From contig NZ_JAVDWM010000001.1 of assembly GCF_031457495.1 (NCBI RefSeq), positions 310,001-374,000 of the forward strand: a DNA stretch of 64,000 bases. The letters are read 5' to 3'. Position 1 is the stretch's first letter; each line of letters begins with the position of its first letter. Source of the DNA: Sphingopyxis sp. BE259 (GTDB lineage Bacteria > Pseudomonadota > Alphaproteobacteria > Sphingomonadales > Sphingomonadaceae). Of the stretch, positions 8,401 through 16,309 are shown in pieces. The position numbers and the translations under genes are program-made. The notes under the pieces were generated by a model. It was not told the DNA's origin. It searched no databases and was given only the letters and a program-made list of their open reading frames with translations.

Positions 8401-9717
8401 ATGGCACAGGCAAGCGCGAACGGAGGTGCGGCGTTGCCGGTGCCGCGGGCGGGTCGTTATCGCTGGCTGATCATCGCGCTGCTCTTTGCCGCGACGACGG
8501 TCAATTATATCGACCGCACGATGCTCGGCCTGCTCGCGCCCGTGCTCGGCGACGAGCTCGGCTGGAGCGAGAATGATTATGGCAACATCGTCACCGCGTT
8601 TCAGGCCGCCTATGCGATGGGCTTTTTGCTCATGGGCTGGCTGATCGACCGCTTCGGTCCCAAGATCGGCTACAGCATCGCGATCACCATCTGGACGATC
8701 GGCCATGTCGCGCACGGCTTTGCCGGGTCGGTCGCATCGTTCATGGCGGCGCGCGTGATCCTGGGGGTCGGTGAAGCGGGGCATTTCCCGTCGGTCGTCC
8801 GCGCCAGCAGCGAGTGGTTTCCCCAAAAGGAACGCTCCTACGCGATCGGCTGGGTCAACAGCGCGACGACAATCGGCGTCATCCTGACCGCGCCGACGAT
8901 CTGGCTGTTCATGGTCTGGATGGGATTCGACTGGCGCCAGACCTTTATCTACAGCGGCGCCTTTGGCGTCGTGCTGCTCCTCCTGTGGCTGTGGCTCTAC
9001 AGCAACCCGCGTGAGAGCGGGAAGGTCAGCGAGGCCGAACTCGCCTGGATCGAGCATGATCCGCCCGAACAGGTCGAGCGGCTCGGCTGGTCAAAAATCG
9101 TCACCAAGCGCGAGGCCTGGGCCTTTGCCATCGCCAAATTCCTGACTGACCCGGTGTGGTTCCTGATGCTGTTCTGGCTGCCCAAATATTTCAGCACCAC
9201 TTACGACGTCGATCTGAAGGTCGTGCTGCTGCCGATGATCATCATGTATCTGCTTTCGGACGTCGGCAGCATCGTCGGCGGATGGACGTCGTCGAAACTG
9301 ATCCAGAACGGCCACAGCGTCAATTTTGCGCGCAAGGTGACGATGATCGGCGCAGGCCTATGCGTATTGCCGCTGCTGTTCGTGACCGGGCTCGACAATA
9401 TGTGGCTCGCGGTGGTGCTGATCGGCATTGCGCTCGCCGGGCATCAGGCCTTTTCGTCGACGATCCTGTCGATCCCGCCCGACATGTTCCCCAAACGCGC
9501 CGTCGGATCGGTGATCGGGCTGGGCGGCTTCATGGGCGGCGTCGGCGGCATGATCATGGCGAAATCGACCGGGCTGGTGCTCGACGCCACCGGCGGCAAT
9601 TACACGCTGATCTTTGCCGCGTGCACGACGGTCTATTTTCTCGCGGTGCTTGCCGTGCACCTCCTCAGCCCGAAGCTGGCGCCGGTGCGCGTCGAAAGTG
9701 CGACGACGGCCGCATGA
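8401..9717 (+). CDS. exuT: Hexuronate transporter, MFS anion:cation symporter family
   Basis: The 438-aa membrane protein has about 12 hydrophobic helices. It carries the motifs of the ACS/ExuT family: VNYIDRTMLGLLAPVL in helix 1, GWLIDRFGPKIGY in the first cytoplasmic loop, and ILGVGEAGHFPSVVRASSEWF in the helix 4-5 region. It probably brings galacturonate or glucuronate across the inner membrane with protons. The start at 8401 is preferred to the overlapping ATG at 8398 because GGAGAG (8391-8396) is better spaced. The stop overlaps the uxaC start (ATGA), which indicates translational coupling. Confidence 0.85.
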   Translation: MAQASANGGAALPVPRAGRYRWLIIALLFAATTVNYIDRTMLGLLAPVLGDELGWSENDYGNIVTAFQAAYAMGFLLMGWLIDRFGPKIGYSIAITIWTIGHVAHGFAGSVASFMAARVILGVGEAGHFPSVVRASSEWFPQKERSYAIGWVNSATTIGVILTAPTIWLFMVWMGFDWRQTFIYSGAFGVVLLLLWLWLYSNPRESGKVSEAELAWIEHDPPEQVERLGWSKIVTKREAWAFAIAKFLTDPVWFLMLFWLPKYFSTTYDVDLKVVLLPMIIMYLLSDVGSIVGGWTSSKLIQNGHSVNFARKVTMIGAGLCVLPLLFVTGLDNMWLAVVLIGIALAGHQAFSSTILSIPPDMFPKRAVGSVIGLGGFMGGVGGMIMAKSTGLVLDATGGNYTLIFAACTTVYFLAVLAVHLLSPKLAPVRVESATTAA

Positions 9718-11126
9718 CCCGTCCGCTGATCCTGCATCCCGACCGTCTGTTTCCGTCCGATGCAGGGCAGCGCGATATTGCGCGGCGCCTCTACGCTGCG
9801 GTGGCGGACCTGCCGATCATAAGCCCGCACGGGCATACCGACCCCAGCTGGTTCGCGGGCAATGCCTCCTTCGGCAACGCCGCCGAACTGCTGCTCCACC
9901 CCGACCATTATGTGTTCCGGATGCTTTATTCGCAGGGCATTTCTCTCGATGCGCTGGGCATCCGCAACCCTGATGCCGACCCGCGCGAATGCTGGCGGAT
10001 CTTCGCGCAAAATTACCACCTGTTCCGGGGCACCCCGTCGCGGATGTGGATGGACTGGGTGTTCGCCGCAGCGTTCGGGATCGAGGTGCAATTCGAGGCG
10101 GCGACGTCGGACCTTTACTACGACCGGATTACCGAGGCGCTGGCGACCGACGCGTTCCGCCCGCGTGCGCTGTTCGACCGCTTCGGGATCGAAGTTATCG
10201 CGACGACCGAAAGCCCGCTCGACACGCTGGACCATCACGCGGTCATCCGTGCTGCCAATCAAAACGGCGAATGGGGCGGCCGCGTCATCACCGCCTATCG
10301 TCCCGACCCGGTCGTCGATCCCGAATTCGAAGGATTCCGCGATAATCTGGCGCGCTTCTCGGACCTGTCGGGCGAGGACGCGTATAGCTACGCCGGTTAT
10401 CTCGCCGCGCACCGGGACCGCCGCGCCTTCTTCGCCAGCATGGGCGCCACCTCGACCGATCATGGCCACCCGACCGCGGCGACCGCCGACCTCTCGAAGA
10501 CTGAGGCCGAGGCGTTGTTCGCCCGCGTCATGCGCGGCGACGTGAGCGCCGCCGATGCCGAGCTGTTCCGCGCCCATATGCTGACGGTGATGGCGGGGAT
10601 GAGCCTCGACGACGGCTTGGTGATGCAGATCCATCCCGGCGCCCTTCGCAACCACAACCCGTGGCTGTTCGACCATTATGGCCGCGACAAGGGCGCCGAT
10701 ATTCCGACGGCGACCGACTATGTTCACGCACTGCGCCCGCTGCTCGGCAAATATGGCAATGAGGCCGGGCTGACGATCATCCTCTTCACGCTCGACGAGA
10801 CCAGCTATGCGCGCGAACTCGCGCCGCTGGCGGGGCATTATCCGGCGCTGAAGCTCGGCCCCGCCTGGTGGTTCCACGACAGCCCTGAGGGGATGCGGCG
10901 TTTTCGCGGCCAGACCACGGAGACCGCGGGCTTCTATAATACCGTCGGCTTCAACGACGACACGCGCGCCTTCCTGTCGATCCCGGCGCGGCACGATGTG
11001 GCGCGGCGGATCGACTGCGGTTTCTTGGCCCAGCTCGTCGCCGAACATCGCATGGAGGAATGGGAAGCCGCTGAACTGGCGACCGACCTCAGCTATAATC
11101 TCGCCAAGGCGGCCTACCGGCTGTGA
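9714..11126 (+). CDS. uxaC: Uronate isomerase
   Basis: The 470-aa product has the same length as E. coli UxaC. It has the amidohydrolase-fold metal motif ISPHGHTDPSWF (near residues 36-47) and family signatures LLHPDHYVFRMLYSQGI, TTESPLDTLDHH and GPAWWFHDSPEGMRRF. It interconverts galacturonate with tagaturonate and glucuronate with fructuronate. The true start is the ATG at 9714 overlapping the transporter stop; the frame stays open upstream only inside exuT. The stop overlaps the GTG of the next gene. Confidence 0.95.
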   Translation: MTRPLILHPDRLFPSDAGQRDIARRLYAAVADLPIISPHGHTDPSWFAGNASFGNAAELLLHPDHYVFRMLYSQGISLDALGIRNPDADPRECWRIFAQNYHLFRGTPSRMWMDWVFAAAFGIEVQFEAATSDLYYDRITEALATDAFRPRALFDRFGIEVIATTESPLDTLDHHAVIRAANQNGEWGGRVITAYRPDPVVDPEFEGFRDNLARFSDLSGEDAYSYAGYLAAHRDRRAFFASMGATSTDHGHPTAATADLSKTEAEALFARVMRGDVSAADAELFRAHMLTVMAGMSLDDGLVMQIHPGALRNHNPWLFDHYGRDKGADIPTATDYVHALRPLLGKYGNEAGLTIILFTLDETSYARELAPLAGHYPALKLGPAWWFHDSPEGMRRFRGQTTETAGFYNTVGFNDDTRAFLSIPARHDVARRIDCGFLAQLVAEHRMEEWEAAELATDLSYNLAKAAYRL

Positions 11127-12454
11127 AGCTAAACCCCGATACGCCGCTTCCCGCATCGATCCAGATACCGGCTTACAACCGCGCCGCTCAAACCGCGGGC
11201 ATCGTCCATATCGGCATCGGCGCGTTCCACCGCGCGCATCAGGCGGTTTACACCGACGACGCGATGAACGCGGGCGACCGCGGCTGGGGCATCATCGGCG
11301 TGTCGCTGCGTTCGGGCGATGTCGCGGCGCAGCTCAATCCGCAGGACGGGCTTTATACGGTCAGCACCCGCAGCGCGGCGGGCAGCAAATTGCGGCTGGT
11401 CGGAGCGGTGCAGCGGGTGCTGGTCGCGCCCGAAGACCCGCAGGCGGTGATCGCTGCCATCGCGGCGCCGACAACGCATATCGTCAGCTTTACGGTGACC
11501 GAGAAAGGCTATTTGCGTCGGCCCGACGGGTCGCTGAACCTTGCTGCCGCCAGTGGCGGGACCAGCCTGTACCGCTTCGTCGCGGCGGGACTTGCGGCGC
11601 GCCAGGCGGCGGGCCTGCCTGGCCTCACCCTGCTCAGCTGCGACAATCTGGCGAACAATGGCGCGGTGCTGCGCGGCCTGATGCGCGAATATCTCGCCGC
11701 CGCGCACCCCGACCTGACAGACTGGTTCGACCGTGAATGTCGGTTTCCGGCGACGATGATCGATCGCATCGTTCCGGCGACGACCGATGTCGACCGTGCG
11801 GCGGTGTCAGATTTGCTCGGAGCGCGCGATGATGGCGCGGTGGTCACCGAAGACTTCAGCCAATGGGTGATCGAGGATGATTTCGCCGGCCCGCGCCCGC
11901 GCTGGGAAACGGTGGGGGGCGAACTGGTCGCCGACGTCGCGCCTTACGAAACGGCGAAGCTGCGGATGCTCAACGGCGCCCATTCGGCGCTCGCCTATAT
12001 CGGCCTGGGGCGCGGGCATGAGTTCGTTCATCAGGCGATTGCCGATCCCGCGATCCGCCCGGTGATCGAGCGGTTGATGCGCGATGAAGCCGCGCCGACG
12101 ATCGCTGCGGCGCCGGGGCAGGATTTGGCCGCCTATGCGGGCGCGCTCCTCGCGCGCTTCGGCAATCCGGCGCTCCACCACCGGCTCCTCCAGATCGCGA
12201 TGGACGGCAGCCAGAAGATTCCGCAGCGCTGGCTCGAAACGCTGGCCTGGCATCAGGCGCGCGGTCAGCGCTGCGCTTCGCTCGAAATGGCAGTGGCGGC
12301 GTGGGTCGCCTTCCTGCGCAGCGATCACCCGATCGACGACCCGATCGCGGACCAGTTGCGCGACGCTGCGGCGGGTGCCGACGCGCTGGATCGGTTGTTC
12401 GGACCGCGGGGGCTGCTGCCGTCCGACTGGACGCCTTTAGGACGGCAACAATAA
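11123..12454 (+). CDS. uxuB: Mannitol dehydrogenase-family uronate reductase (fructuronate/tagaturonate reductase)
   Basis: The 443-aa product starts with a GTG overlapping the uxaC stop. It has the long-chain polyol dehydrogenase layout: nucleotide-binding GIGAFHRAHQAVY near residue 30, SFTVTEKGY, LLSCDNLANNGAVLRG, and the catalytic lysine/asparagine/histidine motif in ETAKLRMLNGAHSALAYIG. UxuB makes mannonate from fructuronate and the related UxaB makes altronate from tagaturonate. The locus has altronate dehydratase but no mannonate dehydratase, so this enzyme may supply altronate despite its UxuB-like look; the symbol is therefore tentative. The 3' end overlaps the convergent lysR gene by 18 bases. 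Confidence 0.88.
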   Translation: MKLNPDTPLPASIQIPAYNRAAQTAGIVHIGIGAFHRAHQAVYTDDAMNAGDRGWGIIGVSLRSGDVAAQLNPQDGLYTVSTRSAAGSKLRLVGAVQRVLVAPEDPQAVIAAIAAPTTHIVSFTVTEKGYLRRPDGSLNLAAASGGTSLYRFVAAGLAARQAAGLPGLTLLSCDNLANNGAVLRGLMREYLAAAHPDLTDWFDRECRFPATMIDRIVPATTDVDRAAVSDLLGARDDGAVVTEDFSQWVIEDDFAGPRPRWETVGGELVADVAPYETAKLRMLNGAHSALAYIGLGRGHEFVHQAIADPAIRPVIERLMRDEAAPTIAAAPGQDLAAYAGALLARFGNPALHHRLLQIAMDGSQKIPQRWLETLAWHQARGQRCASLEMAVAAWVAFLRSDHPIDDPIADQLRDAAAGADALDRLFGPRGLLPSDWTPLGRQQ

Positions 12455-13324
12455 CCCCCGGCTCTCGCGCACCTCGGTGTCGAGCCAGTCGATGAACGCG
12501 CGGATGCGCGGTTGGGGCGCGACGTCGCGGTGGAGCGCGAGCCAGAAGCTGCGGGCGATGACCTGTTCGGGCCGCACCCGCACCAGCGCCGGATCGCCCG
12601 CCGCCAGGAAACAGGGGAGGATGCCGACGCCCGCGCCGCCGGCGATCATCCGCCGCTGCGCCAGGATCGACGATGACCGAACGCCTGCGCGCAGGCCGGG
12701 TTCGATCTCGCCCAGATAATCGAGTTCGGGGGCGTAGAGGATGTCGGGCACATATCCGATCACCGGAATGCCTGCGCGCGACAGCGGCATGGCGGTGGCG
12801 GCGGCCTGCCAGTCGGGGCGGTCGGCGGGGGCGTAGAGGCCGAGGCTATAGTCCGACAGCTTGCGGGTGATCAGCGGCCCTTTGCGGGGCCGCGCCAGCA
12901 AAACTGCCATATCGGCCTCGCGCCGCGAGGGGTTGAGGAACCCCGATGAGGCGACGAGGTCGATCTCGAGCTGGGGATGGGCAGCGGTGAAGGCCGCAAG
13001 CCGCGGCGCGATGAAACTGTTGCCGAACCCTTCGGACACGCTGATCCGCAATTGCCCCGACAGCGCCGATCCGCCGCTTTCGGCGGCATGGATGCGCGCC
13101 GCCGCCGTCGCCATCGCCTCGGCATGCGGGACCAGCGCGCGGCCCGCCGCGGTCAGCACGAACCCGCCGGGTGCGCGTTCGAACAGGGTCTGCTGCAAGG
13201 CGCTTTCCAGATTGCCGATCCGCCGACTGACTGTCGTGGCGTCGACTTTCAACACCCGCGCGGCGCGGGCAAGCGTACCCTGACGTGCGACGATAAGGAA
13301 GATTTGCAGGTTATCCCAGTCCAT
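12437..13324 (-). CDS. LysR-family transcriptional regulator
   Basis: The 295-aa product starts at MDWDNLQIFLIVARQGTL; an upstream in-frame ATG at 13360 would add 12 unlikely residues. The N-terminal winged helix-turn-helix is clear (LARAARVLKVDATTVSRRI, near 17-36). The effector domain starts near residue 88 (GQLRISVSEGFG). It is divergent from the aldehyde dehydrogenase at 13470, and the region between holds an inverted repeat that could be its site. Control of that aldehyde dehydrogenase is more likely than control of the uronate genes, which have their own operator. The effector is unknown. Confidence 0.9.
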   Translation of the reverse strand: MDWDNLQIFLIVARQGTLARAARVLKVDATTVSRRIGNLESALQQTLFERAPGGFVLTAAGRALVPHAEAMATAAARIHAAESGGSALSGQLRISVSEGFGNSFIAPRLAAFTAAHPQLEIDLVASSGFLNPSRREADMAVLLARPRKGPLITRKLSDYSLGLYAPADRPDWQAAATAMPLSRAGIPVIGYVPDILYAPELDYLGEIEPGLRAGVRSSSILAQRRMIAGGAGVGILPCFLAAGDPALVRVRPEQVIARSFWLALHRDVAPQPRIRAFIDWLDTEVRESRGLLLPS

Positions 13325-13335
13325 GACCTGCAAAT

Positions 13336-13354
13336 ATGCAGTTATAGACTGCAT
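13336..13354. promoter_or_regulatory. Inverted repeat, candidate LysR-type binding site
   Basis: ATGCAGT (13336-13342) and ACTGCAT (13348-13354) are exact inverted arms separated by TATAG. The site lies 12 bases upstream of the LysR start codon, a usual position for an autoregulatory site that also controls a divergent target. Confidence 0.5.
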
Positions 13355-13469
13355 GTCCATTGGTTGCGCGCTGGGCCTTCGAGAGACTATGCTGCGCCCA
13401 GCGCACCCTCGATACTTGACGCTGTCGAGTCTCGATGACGAAGTGCGCGCGGTTTTTGGAGTGGATCAT

Positions 13470-14912
13470 ATGGCTCAGGCAAACACCCTCGAACGTCCGC
13501 AGGACGACAGCGTCGCCGCAAGCGAAGCCGCCGAAGTCGCGGCGCTGGTCGCCCGCTCGCGCGCGGCACAGGCGCAGATCGAAAACTACAGCCAGGAACA
13601 GGTCGATGCGCTGATCCGTGCGATGGTGTGGGCGGTGGCCAAGCCGGGGGTTGCCGAAATGATCGCGCAGCACACCGTCGATGAAACCCAGCTGGGCAAT
13701 TACGACGGCAAATATCTCAAGATTTTCCGCAAGACGCGCGCCACCCTGATGGACATTATCGACGACAAGTCGGTCGGAATCATCGAGGAAGATGCCGCGC
13801 GCAATATCGTCAAGATCGCCAAGCCGGTCGGCGTCATCGGCGCGCTGTCGCCATCGACCAATCCCGAGGCGACCCCAGTGATCAAGGCGATTTCGGCGGT
13901 CAAGGGCCGAAATTCGATCATCGTTGCGCCGCACCCGCGCGCCAAGCTGACCAACAAGCTGATCTGCGACCTGATGCGCGAGGCGATCGTCAAGATGGGT
14001 GCGCCCGCCGATCTGGTGCTCAGCATCGACACGCCGTCGGTCAACAAGACCAACGAACTGATGATCCAGTGCGACCGCGTCCTTGCTACCGGCGGCGGCG
14101 CGATGGTCACCGCCGCTTATTCCAGCGGCACCCCGGCGCTCGGTGTCGGCGTCGGCAATGCGGTGATCACCGTCGACGAAACCGCCGACCTGGACGATGC
14201 GGCCGAAAAAATCCGGATGTCGAAGACGCTCGACCTCGCCGCGTCCTGCTCGTCGGACAACAGCGTGATCCTGGTCGATGCGATTTACGACGACATGCTT
14301 GCCAAGCTCGAAGCAAAGGGCGGTTTCGTCCTCGACGCGGAGGCGGCCGCCAAGTTTCAGAAAGTGCTGTGGACCGACGGCCATATCAACGCCAAGGTCG
14401 TGGCCCAGCCGCCGCAGTTCATCGCCGATTTCGCGGGCTTCGACATCCCCGAAGGCACACAATTTTTCATTATTCCCGAAACCGGCCACGGTCCCGACCA
14501 TCCGTTTTCGGGCGAGAAGATGACCGTCGCGATGGCGCTCTATCGCGCCCGTGACATCGATCATGCGATCGAGCTGACCAACGATATCCAGTCCTATCAG
14601 GGACAGGGCCACAGCTGCGGCATCTATTCGCAGTCGGACGCCAATATCATGAAGCTGGCCAATGCGACGCGGACGAGCCGCGTGATGGTCAACCAGCCGC
14701 AATCGGCGTCGAACAGCGGCAATTTGTGGAACGGCATGCGCCAGACCTTTTCCCTGGGCTGCGGCAGCTGGGGCGGCAACGGCACCAACAACAACATCAC
14801 CTGGCGCGATCTGATCAACGAAACCTGGGTGTCGAAACCGCTGGCGACGCCGAAGGTGCTGCCGAGCGACGAGGTGCTGTTCGGCGACGTCATTGCAAAG
14901 CTGGGCGCCTGA
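13470..14912 (+). CDS. CoA-acylating aldehyde dehydrogenase (sulfoacetaldehyde dehydrogenase-like)
   Basis: The 480-aa product starts at the ATG at 13470, with GGAG eight bases upstream. It has the acylating-type motifs PSTNPEATPVIKAISAVKGR and IIVAPHPRA (near 128-158) and the nucleophile Cys near 260 (DLAASCSSDNSVI). The C-terminal SLGCGSWGGNGTNNNITWRD (near 420-440) is characteristic of the EutE/SauS group. These enzymes oxidise an aldehyde to its acyl-CoA with NAD(P)+ and free CoA in the cytoplasm. There is no partner lyase, alcohol dehydrogenase or microcompartment gene nearby, so the aldehyde is unknown. Confidence 0.82.
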   Translation: MAQANTLERPQDDSVAASEAAEVAALVARSRAAQAQIENYSQEQVDALIRAMVWAVAKPGVAEMIAQHTVDETQLGNYDGKYLKIFRKTRATLMDIIDDKSVGIIEEDAARNIVKIAKPVGVIGALSPSTNPEATPVIKAISAVKGRNSIIVAPHPRAKLTNKLICDLMREAIVKMGAPADLVLSIDTPSVNKTNELMIQCDRVLATGGGAMVTAAYSSGTPALGVGVGNAVITVDETADLDDAAEKIRMSKTLDLAASCSSDNSVILVDAIYDDMLAKLEAKGGFVLDAEAAAKFQKVLWTDGHINAKVVAQPPQFIADFAGFDIPEGTQFFIIPETGHGPDHPFSGEKMTVAMALYRARDIDHAIELTNDIQSYQGQGHSCGIYSQSDANIMKLANATRTSRVMVNQPQSASNSGNLWNGMRQTFSLGCGSWGGNGTNNNITWRDLINETWVSKPLATPKVLPSDEVLFGDVIAKLGA

Positions 14913-15025
14913 CTCTGGGCTGGGACGGGCGGCGCCGGCGGCGGTCCGATGAAACCGGCGGTGCACCGCGCGCATTTCCCTTGGTAAGGCGCGGCACCGG
15001 GCCGCGTCGCCCAGGGAGAGGTATG

Positions 15026-15580
15026 ATGACGCGATGGCTTTTGCTGCCCGGCCTGCTGATGCTGGCCGCGTGTAGCGGCGGCGAAGATAAGGCGGCGCCC
15101 GCGCCGCAGGACGACGCCGCGCCCGCTGCGACCGCCGCCGCGGACGATCCAAAAGGCCAAAGCGATCCCGACGCGCTGGCGCGCTGGGAGGAGGGTCGCG
15201 GCTATGAACCGGATCCGTCCGAATCGCCGCTGACGGGCACCGAACCCGGTATCGGGACCGGCGACAAGGCGATCCCCGCGGCGATTCGCGGTCGCTGGGC
15301 GCTCGACGCCAGCGATTGCGCCAAGCGTCCGGGGACCGACCTGACCGCGCTGGTGATCGACGCGGCAAACCTGCGCTTTCACGAATCGCACGGCGAACTG
15401 GCGCGGGTGCGCGAACGCGACGCCAGCCGCATCGTTGCCGATTACAAATTCAGCGGCGAAGGCATTGAGTGGGATCGGCTGATGGTGCTCGACGCGCAGA
15501 ATGATGGCAAGACCCTGATCCGCCGCGACCATGGCGAGGGTGCCGCCGCCACTCCGATGCGCTATACCCGCTGCGCCTGA
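15026..15580 (+). CDS. Putative lipoprotein, sphingomonad-type, unknown function
   Basis: The 184-aa product starts MTRWLLLPGLLMLAACSG, a lipoprotein signal with lipobox LAAC (Cys near 16). An Ala/Pro/Asp-rich linker follows to about residue 80. The C-terminal globular part, from PAAIRGRWALDASDCAKRPG to MRYTRCA, has two cysteines that could form a disulphide. AGGGAG seven bases upstream supports the start at 15026 rather than 15023. I recognise no named domain. It is followed at once by the I78-like gene, so the two may be co-transcribed. Confidence 0.75.
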   Translation: MTRWLLLPGLLMLAACSGGEDKAAPAPQDDAAPAATAAADDPKGQSDPDALARWEEGRGYEPDPSESPLTGTEPGIGTGDKAIPAAIRGRWALDASDCAKRPGTDLTALVIDAANLRFHESHGELARVRERDASRIVADYKFSGEGIEWDRLMVLDAQNDGKTLIRRDHGEGAAATPMRYTRCA

Positions 15581-15603
15581 TGGTTTTGAAAGGGAGACTC
15601 ACA

Positions 15604-15906
15604 TTGGACGTTCGCATCTTGGCGCTTGTCGCCGCCCTGCCACTCGCGGCGTGCGCCGCCAGCGAGGCTCCCGCCGAAACCGCGTCGCCGCCGCCCGCCG
15701 AAGCGGTATGCAGCGCCGATGCCGTGCAATCGCTGGTCGGCCAGACCGCGACCGCCGATGTCGGCGCCCAGCTCATCAAGGGCAGCGGCGCCCGCACCCT
15801 GCGCTGGGTGCCGCCGCGCACCGCGGTGACGATGGATTTCCGTCCCGACCGGCTGACCGTGTCCTATGACGACGCGCTCAAGATCGAGCGGATCAGCTGT
15901 GGCTGA
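15604..15906 (+). CDS. I78-family peptidase-inhibitor-like lipoprotein
   Basis: The product is about 100 aa from a TTG at 15604, supported by AAGGGAG (15589-15595); an in-frame ATG at 15580 would add eight residues but has no ribosome site. The leader ILALVAALPLAACA carries a lipobox. The mature part has CSADAVQSLVGQTAT, then GARTLRWVPPRTAVTMDFRPDRLTV and a terminal ISCG. This is the compact layout of the I78 inhibitor family: LVG near the start, RxxxP in the middle and DxRxxRLxv at the end. Such proteins are proposed to inhibit serine proteases in the periplasm. The end overlaps the next start by eight bases. Confidence 0.72.
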   Translation: MDVRILALVAALPLAACAASEAPAETASPPPAEAVCSADAVQSLVGQTATADVGAQLIKGSGARTLRWVPPRTAVTMDFRPDRLTVSYDDALKIERISCG

Positions 15907-16309
15907 CGCGGGCATCGGCGGGGCCAGCCGCCGCAAGCACAGCTCGGCATCACCGTTCGAGGCGATCTACGGCTACAGCCGCGCGGTTCGCGTTGGCGAC
16001 CGCATTGACGTCGCGGGCTGTGCGCCGATCGAACCCGACGGATCATCGACCCCCGGCGACGCGGGTGCGCAGGCCGCGCGCTGCATCGCGATCATCGGCG
16101 AGGCGCTGACCGCGCTCGGTGGCAGCTTTGCCGACGTCGTGCGTACACGCATGTACATCACCGACGCCGCCGACGCCGACCTGGTCGGGCGTGCGCATGG
16201 CGCAGTGTTCGGGGACATTCGTCCGGCCTCGACGATGCTCGTCATCCCGGCGCTGATCCGTCCCGAATGGAAAGTCGAAATCGAAGCCGAAGCCATTATC
16301 GAGAAATGA
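15899..16309 (+). CDS. RidA/YjgF-family protein
   Basis: The 136-aa product begins at a GTG inside the end of the previous gene. It has the RidA fold pattern: FEAIYGYSRAVRVGDRIDVAG, a middle DAGAQAARCIAIIGEALTALGGS helix region, VVRTRMYITDA, and the C-terminal RPASTMLVIPALIRPEWKVEIEAEAI. The arginine of RPASTM is in the deaminase position. RidA proteins hydrolyse reactive enamine/imine intermediates, and some relatives have other roles. Its ATGA overlap with the following acyl-CoA dehydrogenase links it to branched-chain amino acid breakdown. Confidence 0.85.
   Translation: MADAGIGGASRRKHSSASPFEAIYGYSRAVRVGDRIDVAGCAPIEPDGSSTPGDAGAQAARCIAIIGEALTALGGSFADVVRTRMYITDAADADLVGRAHGAVFGDIRPASTMLVIPALIRPEWKVEIEAEAIIEK

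Noticed and set aside
9633..11156. 507-aa leftward open frame
   Set aside because: It is antisense to uxaC, which matches the exact family length and motifs.
13311..15368. 685-aa leftward open frame
   Set aside because: It lies opposite the acylating aldehyde dehydrogenase and is Arg/Asp/His-rich in the way of GC-rich antisense frames, with no motif.
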